A stretch of DNA of 64,000 nt from Clostridium sp. AWRP (GTDB lineage: Bacteria; Bacillota; Clostridia; Clostridiales; Clostridiaceae), in assembly GCF_004006395.2 (NCBI RefSeq), contig NZ_CP029758.2:2790001-2854000 (forward strand). The letters are read 5' to 3'. Below are positions 52,603-61,290 of this stretch, piece by piece. The position numbers and the translations under genes are program-made. The first letter of the stretch is position 1. Every line of letters starts with the position of its first letter. Under the pieces are notes generated by a model. It was not told where the DNA came from and made no database searches. It saw nothing but the letters and a program-made list of their open reading frames with translations.

Positions 52603-53631
52603 ATGTCTTTTATCAAAGAATTTTTTTCAAAAGAATCCACAAAACGAGTACTTTTTTTTACTTGCTTAATATTAGTGGTCTATTGGTCTAAATCTATAAT
52701 TGATTTATTCCTGTTAACCTTTCTATTTTCCTATATAATGAATAGTCTTCAGAATTTTCTGTTGAAACACATTAAAAACGTTACTGCAACAAAAGAAAAA
52801 ATTACAACAATTATTTTATATTCGCTGTTGTTTTTACTTATTGTATTGTTAGTTGTAAATTATATTCCTCAACTAATAAATCAAACAAAATATATGATAA
52901 ATCATGCTTCACAATTTCAAATGCATCCTGCTAGTACTAATTCGCGTTTAGATATATTACAAAAATATTTAGTCACTATGATAGGACAAATAGATATAAA
53001 AAGTTACTTGAAATCTGGTTTCGATATATCCCTTCAACTGGCAACAAACGTAGGGAAATGGAGTGTAAACATATTTATTTCTATAATGTTAAGTTTATTT
53101 TTCATACTTGGAAAACATAATATTATTGATTTCTTGAAAAAATTCAAAGACAGCAAAGTATCAGGATTATATGACTACTTGTGTTTTTTCGGTAAAAACT
53201 TTTTAAATTCTTTTGGAAAGGTAATGCAAGCTCAGATTATTATAGCATTTTTTAATACCATTATATCTGTTATAATGCTTTCCATTATGAACTTTCCACA
53301 ATTAGTTACACTTGGATTTATGATATTTGTACTCAGCTTAATTCCTGTAGCAGGAGTTATAATATCACTTATCCCTCTTTCTATGATTGCCTTCAGTATA
53401 GGTGGATTTACAAAAGTTATATACGTACTAATTATGGTTGCCATAATTCATATTATTGAAAGTTATGTTTTAAATCCGAAATTAATGTCTTCAAAAGTAA
53501 AACTTCCTATATTCTTTACGTTTATAATACTTATAGTTTCAGAACATATAATGGGTGCCTGGGGATTTCTTATAGGTATTCCGCTTTTTATGTTCATACT
53601 TGATCTTTTAGATGTAAAAATTCACGATTAA
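52603..53631 (+). CDS. AI-2E family transporter
   Basis: 342 residues from the ATG at 52603, five bases after AAGGAGA; the upstream in-frame TTG reads through that site. About seven or eight helices are arranged as in the AI-2E/YtvI/TqsA (UPF0118) family. Helices 1-3 lie at 14-95. An extracytoplasmic stretch with SQFQMHPASTNSRLD follows, then the family sequence LIPVAGVIISLIPLSMIAFSIGG and the closing IESYVLNPKLMSSKVKLPIFFTFIILIV. Members exchange ions or small molecules; the autoinducer-2 name is historical. Single gene. Confidence 0.85.
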   Translation: MSFIKEFFSKESTKRVLFFTCLILVVYWSKSIIDLFLLTFLFSYIMNSLQNFLLKHIKNVTATKEKITTIILYSLLFLLIVLLVVNYIPQLINQTKYMINHASQFQMHPASTNSRLDILQKYLVTMIGQIDIKSYLKSGFDISLQLATNVGKWSVNIFISIMLSLFFILGKHNIIDFLKKFKDSKVSGLYDYLCFFGKNFLNSFGKVMQAQIIIAFFNTIISVIMLSIMNFPQLVTLGFMIFVLSLIPVAGVIISLIPLSMIAFSIGGFTKVIYVLIMVAIIHIIESYVLNPKLMSSKVKLPIFFTFIILIVSEHIMGAWGFLIGIPLFMFILDLLDVKIHD

Positions 53632-53650
53632 TAAAATGTAGCTTGAAAGT

Positions 53651-53793
53651 AAAAAATAAACTTATACTTCAGATATTTTTATAAACACAAACTCGTTAAA
53701 TATTTTGATAAGTCTAAGCATAAAATTTATATACAAAATATTTAAATGTTATTGTTTATTGCAAAAATATTCTTACGTATAAGTTTATTTTTA
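53651..53793. repeat. MITE-like palindromic element (copy A)
   Basis: 143 bp with terminal inverted repeats AAAAATAAACTTATAC (53652-53667) and GTATAAGTTTATTTTT (53777-53792), continued inward by ATATTTTTATAA/TTGCAAAAATAT. The centre has TCGTTAAATATTTTG and TCTAAGCAT. A clear relative is at 60389-60492. It follows the AI-2E family gene and could also act as a terminator. No coding potential. Confidence 0.65.
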
Positions 53794-53904
53794 GTTAAAA
53801 TCCATATTTAAAATTTATAATTTGAAACTTATTGAATCAAAGTTTAAATAATATCACATCTTAGATTTTCTTCAGTTCTAACGGAATAAAATAATTCATA
53901 ACTA

Positions 53905-54339
53905 TTAATTAACTAAAGTTATGCTATCTCCATCAGATATCCATCCTTCTTCAATAACTCTTGTAAATATACCTTCTCTTGGCATAATACAATCTCCTAC
54001 CTGCTGTCGTATAGCACATCCTTTATGACATTCCTTACCTATCTGTGTTACTTCCATAAGTACTTCACCTATTTTAAGTCTGGTGCCTACAGGAAGTTCA
54101 TACAGCACAATGCCTTCTGTAGTAAGATTTTCTGCAAATTTACCGCTAGATAAATTTTCTACTCCCTGTGCTGTCATTTTATCTATACTTTCTTGCGCAA
54201 GTAAACTAACTTGCCTATGCCATTTTCCTGCATGAGCATCATTTTCAAGACCATTATCTTTCTTAAAAAATCCTCTGCCTATAGGTTTTTTTATTTCACC
54301 TTTTTTTTCACTTATGTTTACTGAAATGACTTTAGCCAT
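53905..54339 (-). CDS. MOSC domain protein
   Basis: 144 residues, a stand-alone MOSC (MoCo sulfurase C-terminal-like) domain: GRGFFKKDNGLENDAHAGKWHRQVSLLA at the start, ENLSSGKFAENLTTEGI and LKIGEVLMEVTQIGKECHKGCAIRQQVGDCIMPREGIF with the conserved Cys. MOSC proteins carry sulfur or bind molybdopterin cofactor. It lies 26 bp downstream of moaC in a mogA-moaC-MOSC operon, so it belongs to molybdenum cofactor assembly or sulfuration. Confidence 0.88.
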   Translation of the reverse strand: MAKVISVNISEKKGEIKKPIGRGFFKKDNGLENDAHAGKWHRQVSLLAQESIDKMTAQGVENLSSGKFAENLTTEGIVLYELPVGTRLKIGEVLMEVTQIGKECHKGCAIRQQVGDCIMPREGIFTRVIEEGWISDGDSITLVN

Positions 54340-54365
54340 AGTTTTCCTCCTAACTATAAAAGTGA

Positions 54366-54842
54366 TTAAAATTTCCTCTTAAATATACCAGATTTCCCTC
54401 CACTTTTTTCAAGAAGCATAATATCAGATATTATCATTCCCCTATCAACAGCCTTGCACATATCGTATATAGTTAGAGCTGCTGTACTAACTGCCGTTAA
54501 TGCCTCCATCTCTACTCCTGTCTTTCCCACAATTTTCGTAGAAGCTTCAATGTCAACTTTATTTTTTTCAAAGTCCAATACAAACTTTATGTCACATCCA
54601 GATATATTTAATGGATGACACATGGGAATTAAACTTGAAGTATTTTTTGCAGCCATTATTCCTGCTACCTGGGCTACAGAAAGCACATCTCCCTTTTTGG
54701 CCTTTCCCTGTGCAATGATATCTAGAGTCTCCCTTTTCATGTATATGGAAGCTGCAGCAACTGCTTTTCTTTCAGTATTACCTTTTTCACTTACATCTAC
54801 CATTTTAGCTCTACCCTGATCGTTTATATGAGTAAGTTCCAT
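54366..54842 (-). CDS. moaC: Cyclic pyranopterin monophosphate synthase MoaC
   Basis: 158 residues, full length. It opens LTHINDQGRAKMVDVSEKGNTERKAVA, as MoaC does, and contains AAKNTSSLIPMCHPLNISG (active-site Cys-His) and GKTGVEMEALTAVSTAALTIYDMCKAVDRGM with the Lys-rich ending LLEKSGGKSG. It turns the MoaA product into cyclic pyranopterin monophosphate, the first precursor of molybdopterin. AGGAGG precedes the ATG at 54842. The operon has mogA 24 bp upstream and a MOSC gene downstream; moaA, moaD and moaE are not in the window. Confidence 0.96.
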   Translation of the reverse strand: MELTHINDQGRAKMVDVSEKGNTERKAVAAASIYMKRETLDIIAQGKAKKGDVLSVAQVAGIMAAKNTSSLIPMCHPLNISGCDIKFVLDFEKNKVDIEASTKIVGKTGVEMEALTAVSTAALTIYDMCKAVDRGMIISDIMLLEKSGGKSGIFKRKF

Positions 54843-54866
54843 AAATCTGTCCTCCTTTGTTTAAAG

Positions 54867-55355
54867 TTATCTAGCACATTCAGAATCCCAACCCATGAGT
54901 ATATCAATTCCATGCGGAAGTGCCGGCAATATAAACTCAAGATTTTCTACAGCACCCTTTGGACTTCCTGGAAGATTTACAATTAAAGTTTTCTTTCTTA
55001 TTCCACTAACTGCCCTAGACAACATTGCCTTTGGAGTTACACTTAATGATTTCATTCTCATTGCCTCAGCAATTCCTGGCACATTTTTATCTATAACTTC
55101 TAAAGTCGCCTCTGGTGTTACATCTCTCACAGAAAAACCAGTTCCTCCATTAGTAAGAATTAAATTTAATTTCAAGTCATCACATATATAACACAATTGT
55201 TTTTTTATCTCTTCTATTTCATCTGGTATAACTTTATAATACTCAACCTTATATTGGGACTTATCTAACATATTTTCTATAGCAGGCCCCGTTTTATCTT
55301 CTCGCTTACCCTGAGATCCCTTGTCACTCATTGTAATTATAGCCGTATTTATCAT
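54867..55355 (-). CDS. mogA: MogA/MoaB family molybdopterin adenylyltransferase
   Basis: 162 residues. The start TAIITMSDKGSQGKREDKTGPAI, the central LILTNGGTGFSVRDVTPEAT (MPT-binding signature) and LIVNLPGSPKGAVENLEFILPALPHGIDIL are diagnostic for MogA/MoaB. The enzyme adenylates molybdopterin before metal insertion by MoeA, whose gene is at 6600-7805. ATG at 55355. First gene of the mogA-moaC-MOSC operon. Confidence 0.93.
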   Translation of the reverse strand: MINTAIITMSDKGSQGKREDKTGPAIENMLDKSQYKVEYYKVIPDEIEEIKKQLCYICDDLKLNLILTNGGTGFSVRDVTPEATLEVIDKNVPGIAEAMRMKSLSVTPKAMLSRAVSGIRKKTLIVNLPGSPKGAVENLEFILPALPHGIDILMGWDSECAR

Positions 55356-55393
55356 ATGCTAACCTTTATTAAAAGGTTTTCAACTCCTTTCAT

Positions 55394-55420
55394 TTAAAAA
55401 CTGCACCAGGCAGTTTTTAA
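55394..55420 (-). terminator. Terminator after the 55427 gene
   Basis: TTAAAAACTGC (55394-55404) and GCAGTTTTTAA (55410-55420) form a perfect 11-bp stem with a five-base loop and T-rich tail. Confidence 0.75.
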
Positions 55421-55426
55421 TATATT

Positions 55427-55696
55427 TTACTTTTTAACTTCATCATATTCTACATCTATAACTTTTTTATTAGAGAAATTAAATGGGTCCTCTTTATCGT
55501 CAACCATATTATTCATATTTTCCATTTTAGATGAAGTATTTTTCTTACTTTTAAAATATTTTTTTATTTTTACAAATGCAAATAATACAGTTCCAGCTAC
55601 CACAACAAAAGGTACTATTCTTACCAAAATAAAAGCTACCACTAATACCAACAATACTTTCCAAATCACCGGAAAACTTTTATTTACAAAATCCAT
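55427..55696 (-). CDS. Hypothetical small membrane protein, 89 aa
   Basis: A single long hydrophobic region (VIWKVLLVLVVAFILVRIVPFVVVAGTVLFAFV, about residues 10-43) is probably one or two helices. A basic patch (KIKKYFKSKKNTSSK) and an acidic tail with DDKEDPFNFSNKKVIDVEYDEVKK follow. No family recognised with confidence; it recalls DUF4834-like proteins. ATG at 55696 with GGAAATA, a weak site. It has its own terminator before mogA. Confidence 0.6.
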   Translation of the reverse strand: MDFVNKSFPVIWKVLLVLVVAFILVRIVPFVVVAGTVLFAFVKIKKYFKSKKNTSSKMENMNNMVDDKEDPFNFSNKKVIDVEYDEVKK

Positions 55697-55788
55697 ATTA
55701 TTTCCTCTCTTCCTTCACTTATTAGTATAACTCAATTATAGCATATAATTTAAAATAGTAAAAAATAATTTAAATAAATTATTTTTTA

Positions 55789-55920
55789 CTATTTCCTTCG
55801 AATGTTTTTTATTTTATAAACTAATTCCTTCAAGTCAACATATACCAAAACCACTAAACTTATAGGTATAATAAATATAAATATAGTAAAAACAAACTGT
55901 AATATACTTTTAGTTATCAT
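55789..55920 (-). CDS. Possible 43-residue membrane peptide
   Basis: Reading leftward from an ATG at 55920, 43 codons encode MITKSILQFVF, a hydrophobic stretch (TIFIFIIPISLVVLVYV), then a basic tail DLKELVYKIKNIRRK and a TAG. One membrane helix with a positively charged cytoplasmic end is a plausible small protein, but the ribosome site is poor (AAAGCGAAAA) and no family is recognised. It lies alone between an LTA synthase gene and the 55427 gene, and is the only coding candidate in that 300-bp gap. Confidence 0.4.
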   Translation of the reverse strand: MITKSILQFVFTIFIFIIPISLVVLVYVDLKELVYKIKNIRRK

Positions 55921-55995
55921 ATATCATTTTTCGCTTTAAATTATATATCTATAAATACTATGCTTAAAGTTCGTTTCATATACTAAAAAATTTAA

Positions 55996-57930
55996 CTAAT
56001 TTGTTTTCTGCTGATCAAAGGTTTTTATTAAATTATGATTTTGAAGCTCATCACAGTATTCTAATTCCTTAGTATACTCTTCTTTTTCCTTTTTAAGTGC
56101 ATCCGTTTCTGAAATTTTATTTCCTGTTGCTAAATCATAATAAGTATTTGTCCAAGACACATATAAATTTTTTCCATCTATAAAGGAACCATTTCTAAAA
56201 ACAACTTTTTCACTGTCCCCATTTAACATATCCTTACCAAACATATAGTTTTTAGGTAAATTATATAGATTTGCTAAAGTAGGATATAGATCCATCTGGC
56301 AAGTATACTTGTGATTAACTCCTGCATACTTGTCTCCTGGAAAATGGATCAATAAAGGTACTTTTTGATATTTAAACCAAGCATAATCATCATTTCTACT
56401 TTCATTTTCAAAACTAAAAAGCTGATTTATATTATCCTTTGGTATAGCAAAATGATCTCCATATAGCGCCACAATAGAATTTTTCATCATTCCTTCTTCT
56501 TCCATCTTATCTAAAAACTCTCCAAGCTGTGCATCTGTATAATGTATTGCTTGTAAGTAGTTTCCAAGAAGAGTACCTTTATATTGACCTACATCAAAAC
56601 TTCCATACTTGTCCACGGCCTCATAAGGATAGTGACTTGTTAATGTAACTAAGAAAGAATAATAGGGCTGTTTAAAAGTCTTCATCTTTTCAAGAGACTG
56701 ATTTAAAAACGACTTATCACTAATTCCAAGTCCTATCTGTTCACTTGCATCAAAGCTGTGTTCTCCAAAAAAGTCATCAAAATCCTGAGCTTTGTTCATA
56801 ACATTTCTATTCCAGAATCCTTCAGTATTACCATGAAGTGCTGCAGTATAATAATTTTTATCTTTTAGTTCACTTGCTATAGAATCATATTTATTTCCAC
56901 TATAGGTATAGTAAGCTGCTCCTGACTGTGCAGGATACAGTGAATTATTTGACATAAGTTCTGCATCAGAGGTGTTCCCCCCTGCAACTTGATAATAGTA
57001 GTTATCAAAATACATACACTTATTTACCCATCTATTTAAATTTGGTGTTATCTCCTGTCCATTTATTTTTTGATTTATAACAAACCCCTGAAGTGCTTCT
57101 ACCTGAATTACTATTAAATTTTTACCTTCAGCCAAACCTTTAAAATTAGTTTCTCCTGTGGTATTATTATTATTTTGTAAAAAAGTTTTTATCTTATTTT
57201 CTTCATCCGTAGATAGTTTTTTTGAGTTTTTAAGGCTCGTGCTTATATAGTTATATGAATCTACTATATGGAAGTTTACATTTCCTATCATCGTAGTTAA
57301 ATATATTCTGTTGCTCATGGCAGTTAAGAGTGTAGGTTGTTCTTTAGATACCCTATAAAATGTTTTTGCATTGATACCTACTCCTACTGCCAAAATCACT
57401 ATAAAACTCACCAGCCTTCTTCTCATAGGAACTATACCGAACTCTGCTTTTTTATACTTCCTTTTTAAAGGAACTAAAATAAGTATATCTACCAGATACC
57501 ACAAGTCTTTAACACTAGCTACACTAGTTACACTTGCAGATACACCTTTTAACAGTTTAGCATTTTTTATAGCTGCTACTGTAGTAATGTCTTTAAAATA
57601 CCTATAGTACATTAAATCTGCTATAAGTATTAAACTTATTATTATATCTACTGTATATAAAAAACTTATTCTGCTCTTTTTTTTAAGAAGCAGTGAAAAA
57701 CTTATCAATATCAATATAGAAGCAGCTATTGCAAGTCTTACAGATACTGGTACAAAGCTGGATGATATATCTTTTTCATAAGATATTAATTTCCAAAAAA
57801 TTATAATAAAAAATAAAATTATATCTGAATTATCAAATAGTAAACTAACCACAAGATTAAATAATCTGCTATTTCTTATATCCACTGCAAAGTTATATAA
57901 TTTACTATTTTTTATATCCGTAATCTTCAT
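55996..57930 (-). CDS. ltaS: Lipoteichoic acid synthase-like sulfatase-family protein
   Basis: 644 residues. Five N-terminal membrane helices (within ~30-190) lead through a linker to an extracellular sulfatase/phosphatase domain (~270-600). The catalytic Thr320 is in G-N-T-S-D-A-E, with a metal-ligand Glu in VIQVEAL near 278, GNTEGFWNRN and LYGDHFAIP supplying further ligands. LtaS polymerises glycerol phosphate from phosphatidylglycerol; clostridial relatives may do so or modify other wall polymers. Not processed at an obvious AXA site. It is followed upstream, in the same direction, by a two-component system that may control it. Confidence 0.88.
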   Translation of the reverse strand: MKITDIKNSKLYNFAVDIRNSRLFNLVVSLLFDNSDIILFFIIIFWKLISYEKDISSSFVPVSVRLAIAASILILISFSLLLKKKSRISFLYTVDIIISLILIADLMYYRYFKDITTVAAIKNAKLLKGVSASVTSVASVKDLWYLVDILILVPLKRKYKKAEFGIVPMRRRLVSFIVILAVGVGINAKTFYRVSKEQPTLLTAMSNRIYLTTMIGNVNFHIVDSYNYISTSLKNSKKLSTDEENKIKTFLQNNNNTTGETNFKGLAEGKNLIVIQVEALQGFVINQKINGQEITPNLNRWVNKCMYFDNYYYQVAGGNTSDAELMSNNSLYPAQSGAAYYTYSGNKYDSIASELKDKNYYTAALHGNTEGFWNRNVMNKAQDFDDFFGEHSFDASEQIGLGISDKSFLNQSLEKMKTFKQPYYSFLVTLTSHYPYEAVDKYGSFDVGQYKGTLLGNYLQAIHYTDAQLGEFLDKMEEEGMMKNSIVALYGDHFAIPKDNINQLFSFENESRNDDYAWFKYQKVPLLIHFPGDKYAGVNHKYTCQMDLYPTLANLYNLPKNYMFGKDMLNGDSEKVVFRNGSFIDGKNLYVSWTNTYYDLATGNKISETDALKKEKEEYTKELEYCDELQNHNLIKTFDQQKTN

Positions 57931-58043
57931 TTCTTCTCCTTTTTATAACCGAGTATTTTAATTTATAAAAAGAATTTTACAATATATAAGTGACACTTGC
58001 ATGGCAAGTATGTTAACAAATTATTAATAAATCGTTAACATAC

Positions 58044-59570
58044 TTAAGCTTTACATACAACAAAATAAAATTTTATACCATTGTCTGTGTTTTTAACACC
58101 ATATTTATATCCATGAAGTATCAATATATTCTTCACTATAGCAAGACCTATACCCGTACCGCCTAACTTTCTATTTCTTGATTTGTCTAGTTTATAGAAG
58201 TTATCCCAAATTTTCCCTAATTCCTCTTCTGGTATACCCTTACCTGTATTTTCTACAGACACAATAGTTTTATTAGGTTCTTCTTCAATAGCAAAAGTTA
58301 TAATTCCTCCTTCATAAGTGTTTTTTATAGCATTAGTTGTAAAATTGGTTATTACTTGCTCCATTTTGTCCCAATCTGCACAGATTTTAGTTTTTGCTAT
58401 AATATTACAATTTATGCTTATACCCTTATCCTTTATGACTTTATAAAATCTTTTTATTACAGATTCTATAAGATCATCTATAAAGAACTCCTCTTTAGAA
58501 AGTTTCATGGTCCCAGATTCAAGATGTGATAAATTTAACATATCTGATACTAAATTTGCCATCTTATTACTCTCATCTATTATGATATCAATATACTGGT
58601 CTCTTTCATTTTCTTTAAATATTCCATCTTTTAACCCTTCTGCATATCCTCCTATTAGATTTATTGGAGTTTTAAGTTCATGGGAAACCGCAGCTATAAA
58701 TTCCTTTCTAGCCTTATCTATATTTCTTTCTTTTTTTATATCCTTTTCCAGTTTCTCATTAGCTGCATTAACTGAAGTTAGTGCTTTATCTAAATTGTAT
58801 GATAAGAAGTTTAAAGTACTTGCCAAATTTCCTATTTCATCTTTATTTTTAATATTGCACTTTTCAGAGAAATCAAGTGCTGCCATTTTCTTTGCTGTGT
58901 CATTTAATTTTACTAAGGGCTTTGAAACCATATTAGTATACATTAAACATAATATCAAAATTAAAACTATGGCACCTATATAAAAATAAAAGTAAAATTC
59001 CTTTATTACTGAAGATGCTTCATTTACAGGCTGCAAGGATGTAATTGAAAATATTATCTCCATATTTTTTTTATTAGGTACAACTGTTAATATATTTTTT
59101 GTACCATTAATTTTTTTTTCGGTAATTACAGTTACAGACCTATTATCTCTTTTTACTTGCTCTAATAAATCAGAATTCATAGTCCAATCTACTATAATAT
59201 CATTTATAGCTTTTATTCTAACTTTATCATAACTTTGGTCTTCCGGTCTTGTTATAAATTTTATTTTTCCACTTCTATCCATTATAACTATTTTAGCGTT
59301 ATTATCCTGTTCAAATCTTCTAATTAAATTAGCTATCTTATCTTCATCATTTGTCTTATTATAAAGCGTTCTAAACTTTTCAACCTGATTTAGCATATTG
59401 CTTTCTTTTTTGTTTATATAAAACCTGCCAAAAAATAGCATCTGAAATGTTAATGTACTGCTTATAAAAATTATAAACACCAGAGCCGTTATTACAAACA
59501 ATTTCCATGTTATATTTTTTCTTATTCTGGTAACAAGTTTGCTTTCACTTATGATATGGCTTATTTTCAT
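58044..59570 (-). CDS. Sensor histidine kinase (VanS/BaeS-like)
   Basis: 508 residues: TM1 ~23-45, an extracellular sensor of about 145 residues (partly PAS-like, AKIVIMDRSGKIKFITRP), TM2 ~188-212, HAMP ~213-265. The HisKA domain has His297 in AAVSHELKTPINLIGG. The HATPase domain has N-box NFTTNAIKN, G1 ENTGKGIPEEE, and G2 LGGTGIGLAIVKNI. It overlaps the response-regulator gene by four bases (ATGA), so the two are coupled. Ligand unknown; adjacency to an LTA synthase gene suggests envelope stress. Confidence 0.92.
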   Translation of the reverse strand: MKISHIISESKLVTRIRKNITWKLFVITALVFIIFISSTLTFQMLFFGRFYINKKESNMLNQVEKFRTLYNKTNDEDKIANLIRRFEQDNNAKIVIMDRSGKIKFITRPEDQSYDKVRIKAINDIIVDWTMNSDLLEQVKRDNRSVTVITEKKINGTKNILTVVPNKKNMEIIFSITSLQPVNEASSVIKEFYFYFYIGAIVLILILCLMYTNMVSKPLVKLNDTAKKMAALDFSEKCNIKNKDEIGNLASTLNFLSYNLDKALTSVNAANEKLEKDIKKERNIDKARKEFIAAVSHELKTPINLIGGYAEGLKDGIFKENERDQYIDIIIDESNKMANLVSDMLNLSHLESGTMKLSKEEFFIDDLIESVIKRFYKVIKDKGISINCNIIAKTKICADWDKMEQVITNFTTNAIKNTYEGGIITFAIEEEPNKTIVSVENTGKGIPEEELGKIWDNFYKLDKSRNRKLGGTGIGLAIVKNILILHGYKYGVKNTDNGIKFYFVVCKA

Positions 59571-60250
59571 TGCTTTTTTACCTCAAATTTATAACCTACT
59601 CCTCTAACGGTGGCTATTAAATAGGATTTAACTCCTAGTTTTTCTCTGAGTCTCTTAACATGGGTATCTACTGTTCTAAGGTCTCCATAGTAGTCTATTC
59701 CCCAAATTGCATCTAAAATTTTTTCTCTACTTAAAACTATATCCTTATTTTTTATTAAATAGCAAAGTAATTCAAATTCCTTTGGAGAAAGATATACATT
59801 CTCATTATCTACTTTAACCTCATGACCTTCCTTATTTATGTAGAGTCCGTCATAACTATTCTGCTTATTTTGATTTTCTTCCTCAGAATATGTTCTTTTC
59901 AAAAGTGCCTTTATTTTGGCTACCAATACTTTTGGACTCACTGGCTTAGTTACATAACTATCCGTCCCAAGTTGAAATCCTAAAAGCTGCTCCTCATCCT
60001 CAGCTCTAGCTGTAAGCATAATTATAGGCACATTGGAAATCTTTCTAAGTTCTTTACATGCCGTCCATCCATCCATTACAGGCATCATTATATCCAGCAC
60101 TACTAAATCAACATGATTTTCTTTAAATTTTTCTAGTGCTTCCTGACCATTTCCTGCTGGAATCATATTCAATCCTTCACTTTTTAAATAGGCTTCTATG
60201 AGAAACCTCATTCTTTCTTCATCATCTACCATTAAAATAGTCTTGCTCAT
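59567..60250 (-). CDS. OmpR/PhoB family response regulator
   Basis: 227 residues. The receiver domain has the acidic pair in VDDEE, phosphorylated Asp53 (VVLDIMMPVMDG) and Lys102 (VTKP). The C-terminal winged helix (~130-227) shows LSPKEFELLCYLIKNK and TVDTHVKRLREKLG. It acts with the kinase that overlaps it. ATG at 60250 after a GGAGA site. Confidence 0.93.
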   Translation of the reverse strand: MSKTILMVDDEERMRFLIEAYLKSEGLNMIPAGNGQEALEKFKENHVDLVVLDIMMPVMDGWTACKELRKISNVPIIMLTARAEDEEQLLGFQLGTDSYVTKPVSPKVLVAKIKALLKRTYSEEENQNKQNSYDGLYINKEGHEVKVDNENVYLSPKEFELLCYLIKNKDIVLSREKILDAIWGIDYYGDLRTVDTHVKRLREKLGVKSYLIATVRGVGYKFEVKKQ

Positions 60251-60388
60251 TTAAATATCTCCTAAAATATATTATTTTTTAATTAACTCAACTTTCAACT
60301 CAAAAACTTACATACATAATTATAATATAATTCTATATTATAATTTACACAACAATATATTTAAAGAAGTTTAGAAGTTTTCTAACTT

Positions 60389-60492
60389 AAAAATCAACTT
60401 ATACGCAGGCATATTTTTACAACAATGAAGCTCATTTAAATATTTTGTAAATAAAGCTTAGTAAAAAATATACAGAGTATAAGTTGATTTTT
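60389..60492. repeat. MITE-like palindromic element (copy B)
   Basis: 104 bp with terminal inverted repeats AAAAATCAACTTATAC (60389-60404) and GTATAAGTTGATTTTT (60477-60492), inner ATATTTTTAC/GTAAAAAATAT, and a centre with CTCATTTAAATATTTTG and AAGCTTAG that aligns with copy A at 53651-53793. It lies between the response regulator and the ABC permease stop codon. Confidence 0.65.
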
Positions 60493-60504
60493 CGTTTAGA
60501 AACT

Positions 60505-61290
60505 CTATAAATCCAATTTATTTTCTATAAGATATGCTGTAGCATAGAATAATCCTACAAGTATTGCTATAGACATAAAAATTGATGCTATATTAATGTC
60601 AACTCCAGATGTTGTAATATTAACAGGAGTATGAGAAGCCATATTAAAGTTTAACACATTCAATTTAAAGCTTTGAGGAAATATGCCAGAAATGGATTCA
60701 TCTATTTTTCCCTGAGTTATACATAAAATTACAAATATTATAAAAGACCCAAGTTTTCCAAATCTTCTATTCTTTATTGCCACTTTACTTAAAGTTATGG
60801 AAATATATACAGTAAGCAAAAAGGTAATGTATATAATCAAAACTACTATAATTGAAAATAATACAAATTTAACATTTACAATTCTTATTAGTTCTAAAAA
60901 AGTCACTTTTATATCAATTACCCCACCTTGAACAACTTTAAATATTTGAATCCACATAGCCGTAAAAATAAATATAACAAATTGTACTATAACCATTTGT
61001 ATAAGAGCTGTGACAATTTTATTCATCAATATATTTTTTCCACTCTTAGGAAGGGTAAAAAGTAAAATAGAAGTATCCTCATGTATATCCCTGCTAAATA
61101 ATTTTACATTCCATATGACAACTATAATTTCTGCTGCAAATCCTATGGCCATATTTAAGGCTAATATTGATGCTGAATTCCAAACATTTACTCTAGTAAA
61201 CAATGCTACATTTAAGATTACTATAGCAGATATCATAATCAAAAAATCTTTAAAATATCCTTGAAGGTCATATTTTACTAACTTAAACAT
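60505..61290 (-). CDS. ABC transporter permease (ABC-2-like, YtrC-type)
   Basis: 261 residues and six helices: FLIMISAIVILNVALF, LNMAIGFAAEIIVVIWN, VIVQFVIFIFTAMWIQI, FVLFSIIVVLIIYITFLLTVYISI, LGSFIIFVILCITQ and INIASIFMSIAILVGLFYATAYLI. The loop DIHEDTSILLFTLPKSGKNILMNK corresponds to the E-x(7)-LP-type coupling sequence of bacterial exporter permeases. It overlaps the ATPase gene by one base. Third gene of a GntR-ATPase-permease operon. Confidence 0.85.
   Translation of the reverse strand: MFKLVKYDLQGYFKDFLIMISAIVILNVALFTRVNVWNSASILALNMAIGFAAEIIVVIWNVKLFSRDIHEDTSILLFTLPKSGKNILMNKIVTALIQMVIVQFVIFIFTAMWIQIFKVVQGGVIDIKVTFLELIRIVNVKFVLFSIIVVLIIYITFLLTVYISITLSKVAIKNRRFGKLGSFIIFVILCITQGKIDESISGIFPQSFKLNVLNFNMASHTPVNITTSGVDINIASIFMSIAILVGLFYATAYLIENKLDL

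Noticed and set aside
58507..58983. 158-codon plus-strand open frame opposite the histidine kinase gene
   Set aside because: Antisense shadow of HAMP/HisKA codons, with no promoter or ribosome site and no recognisable protein features.
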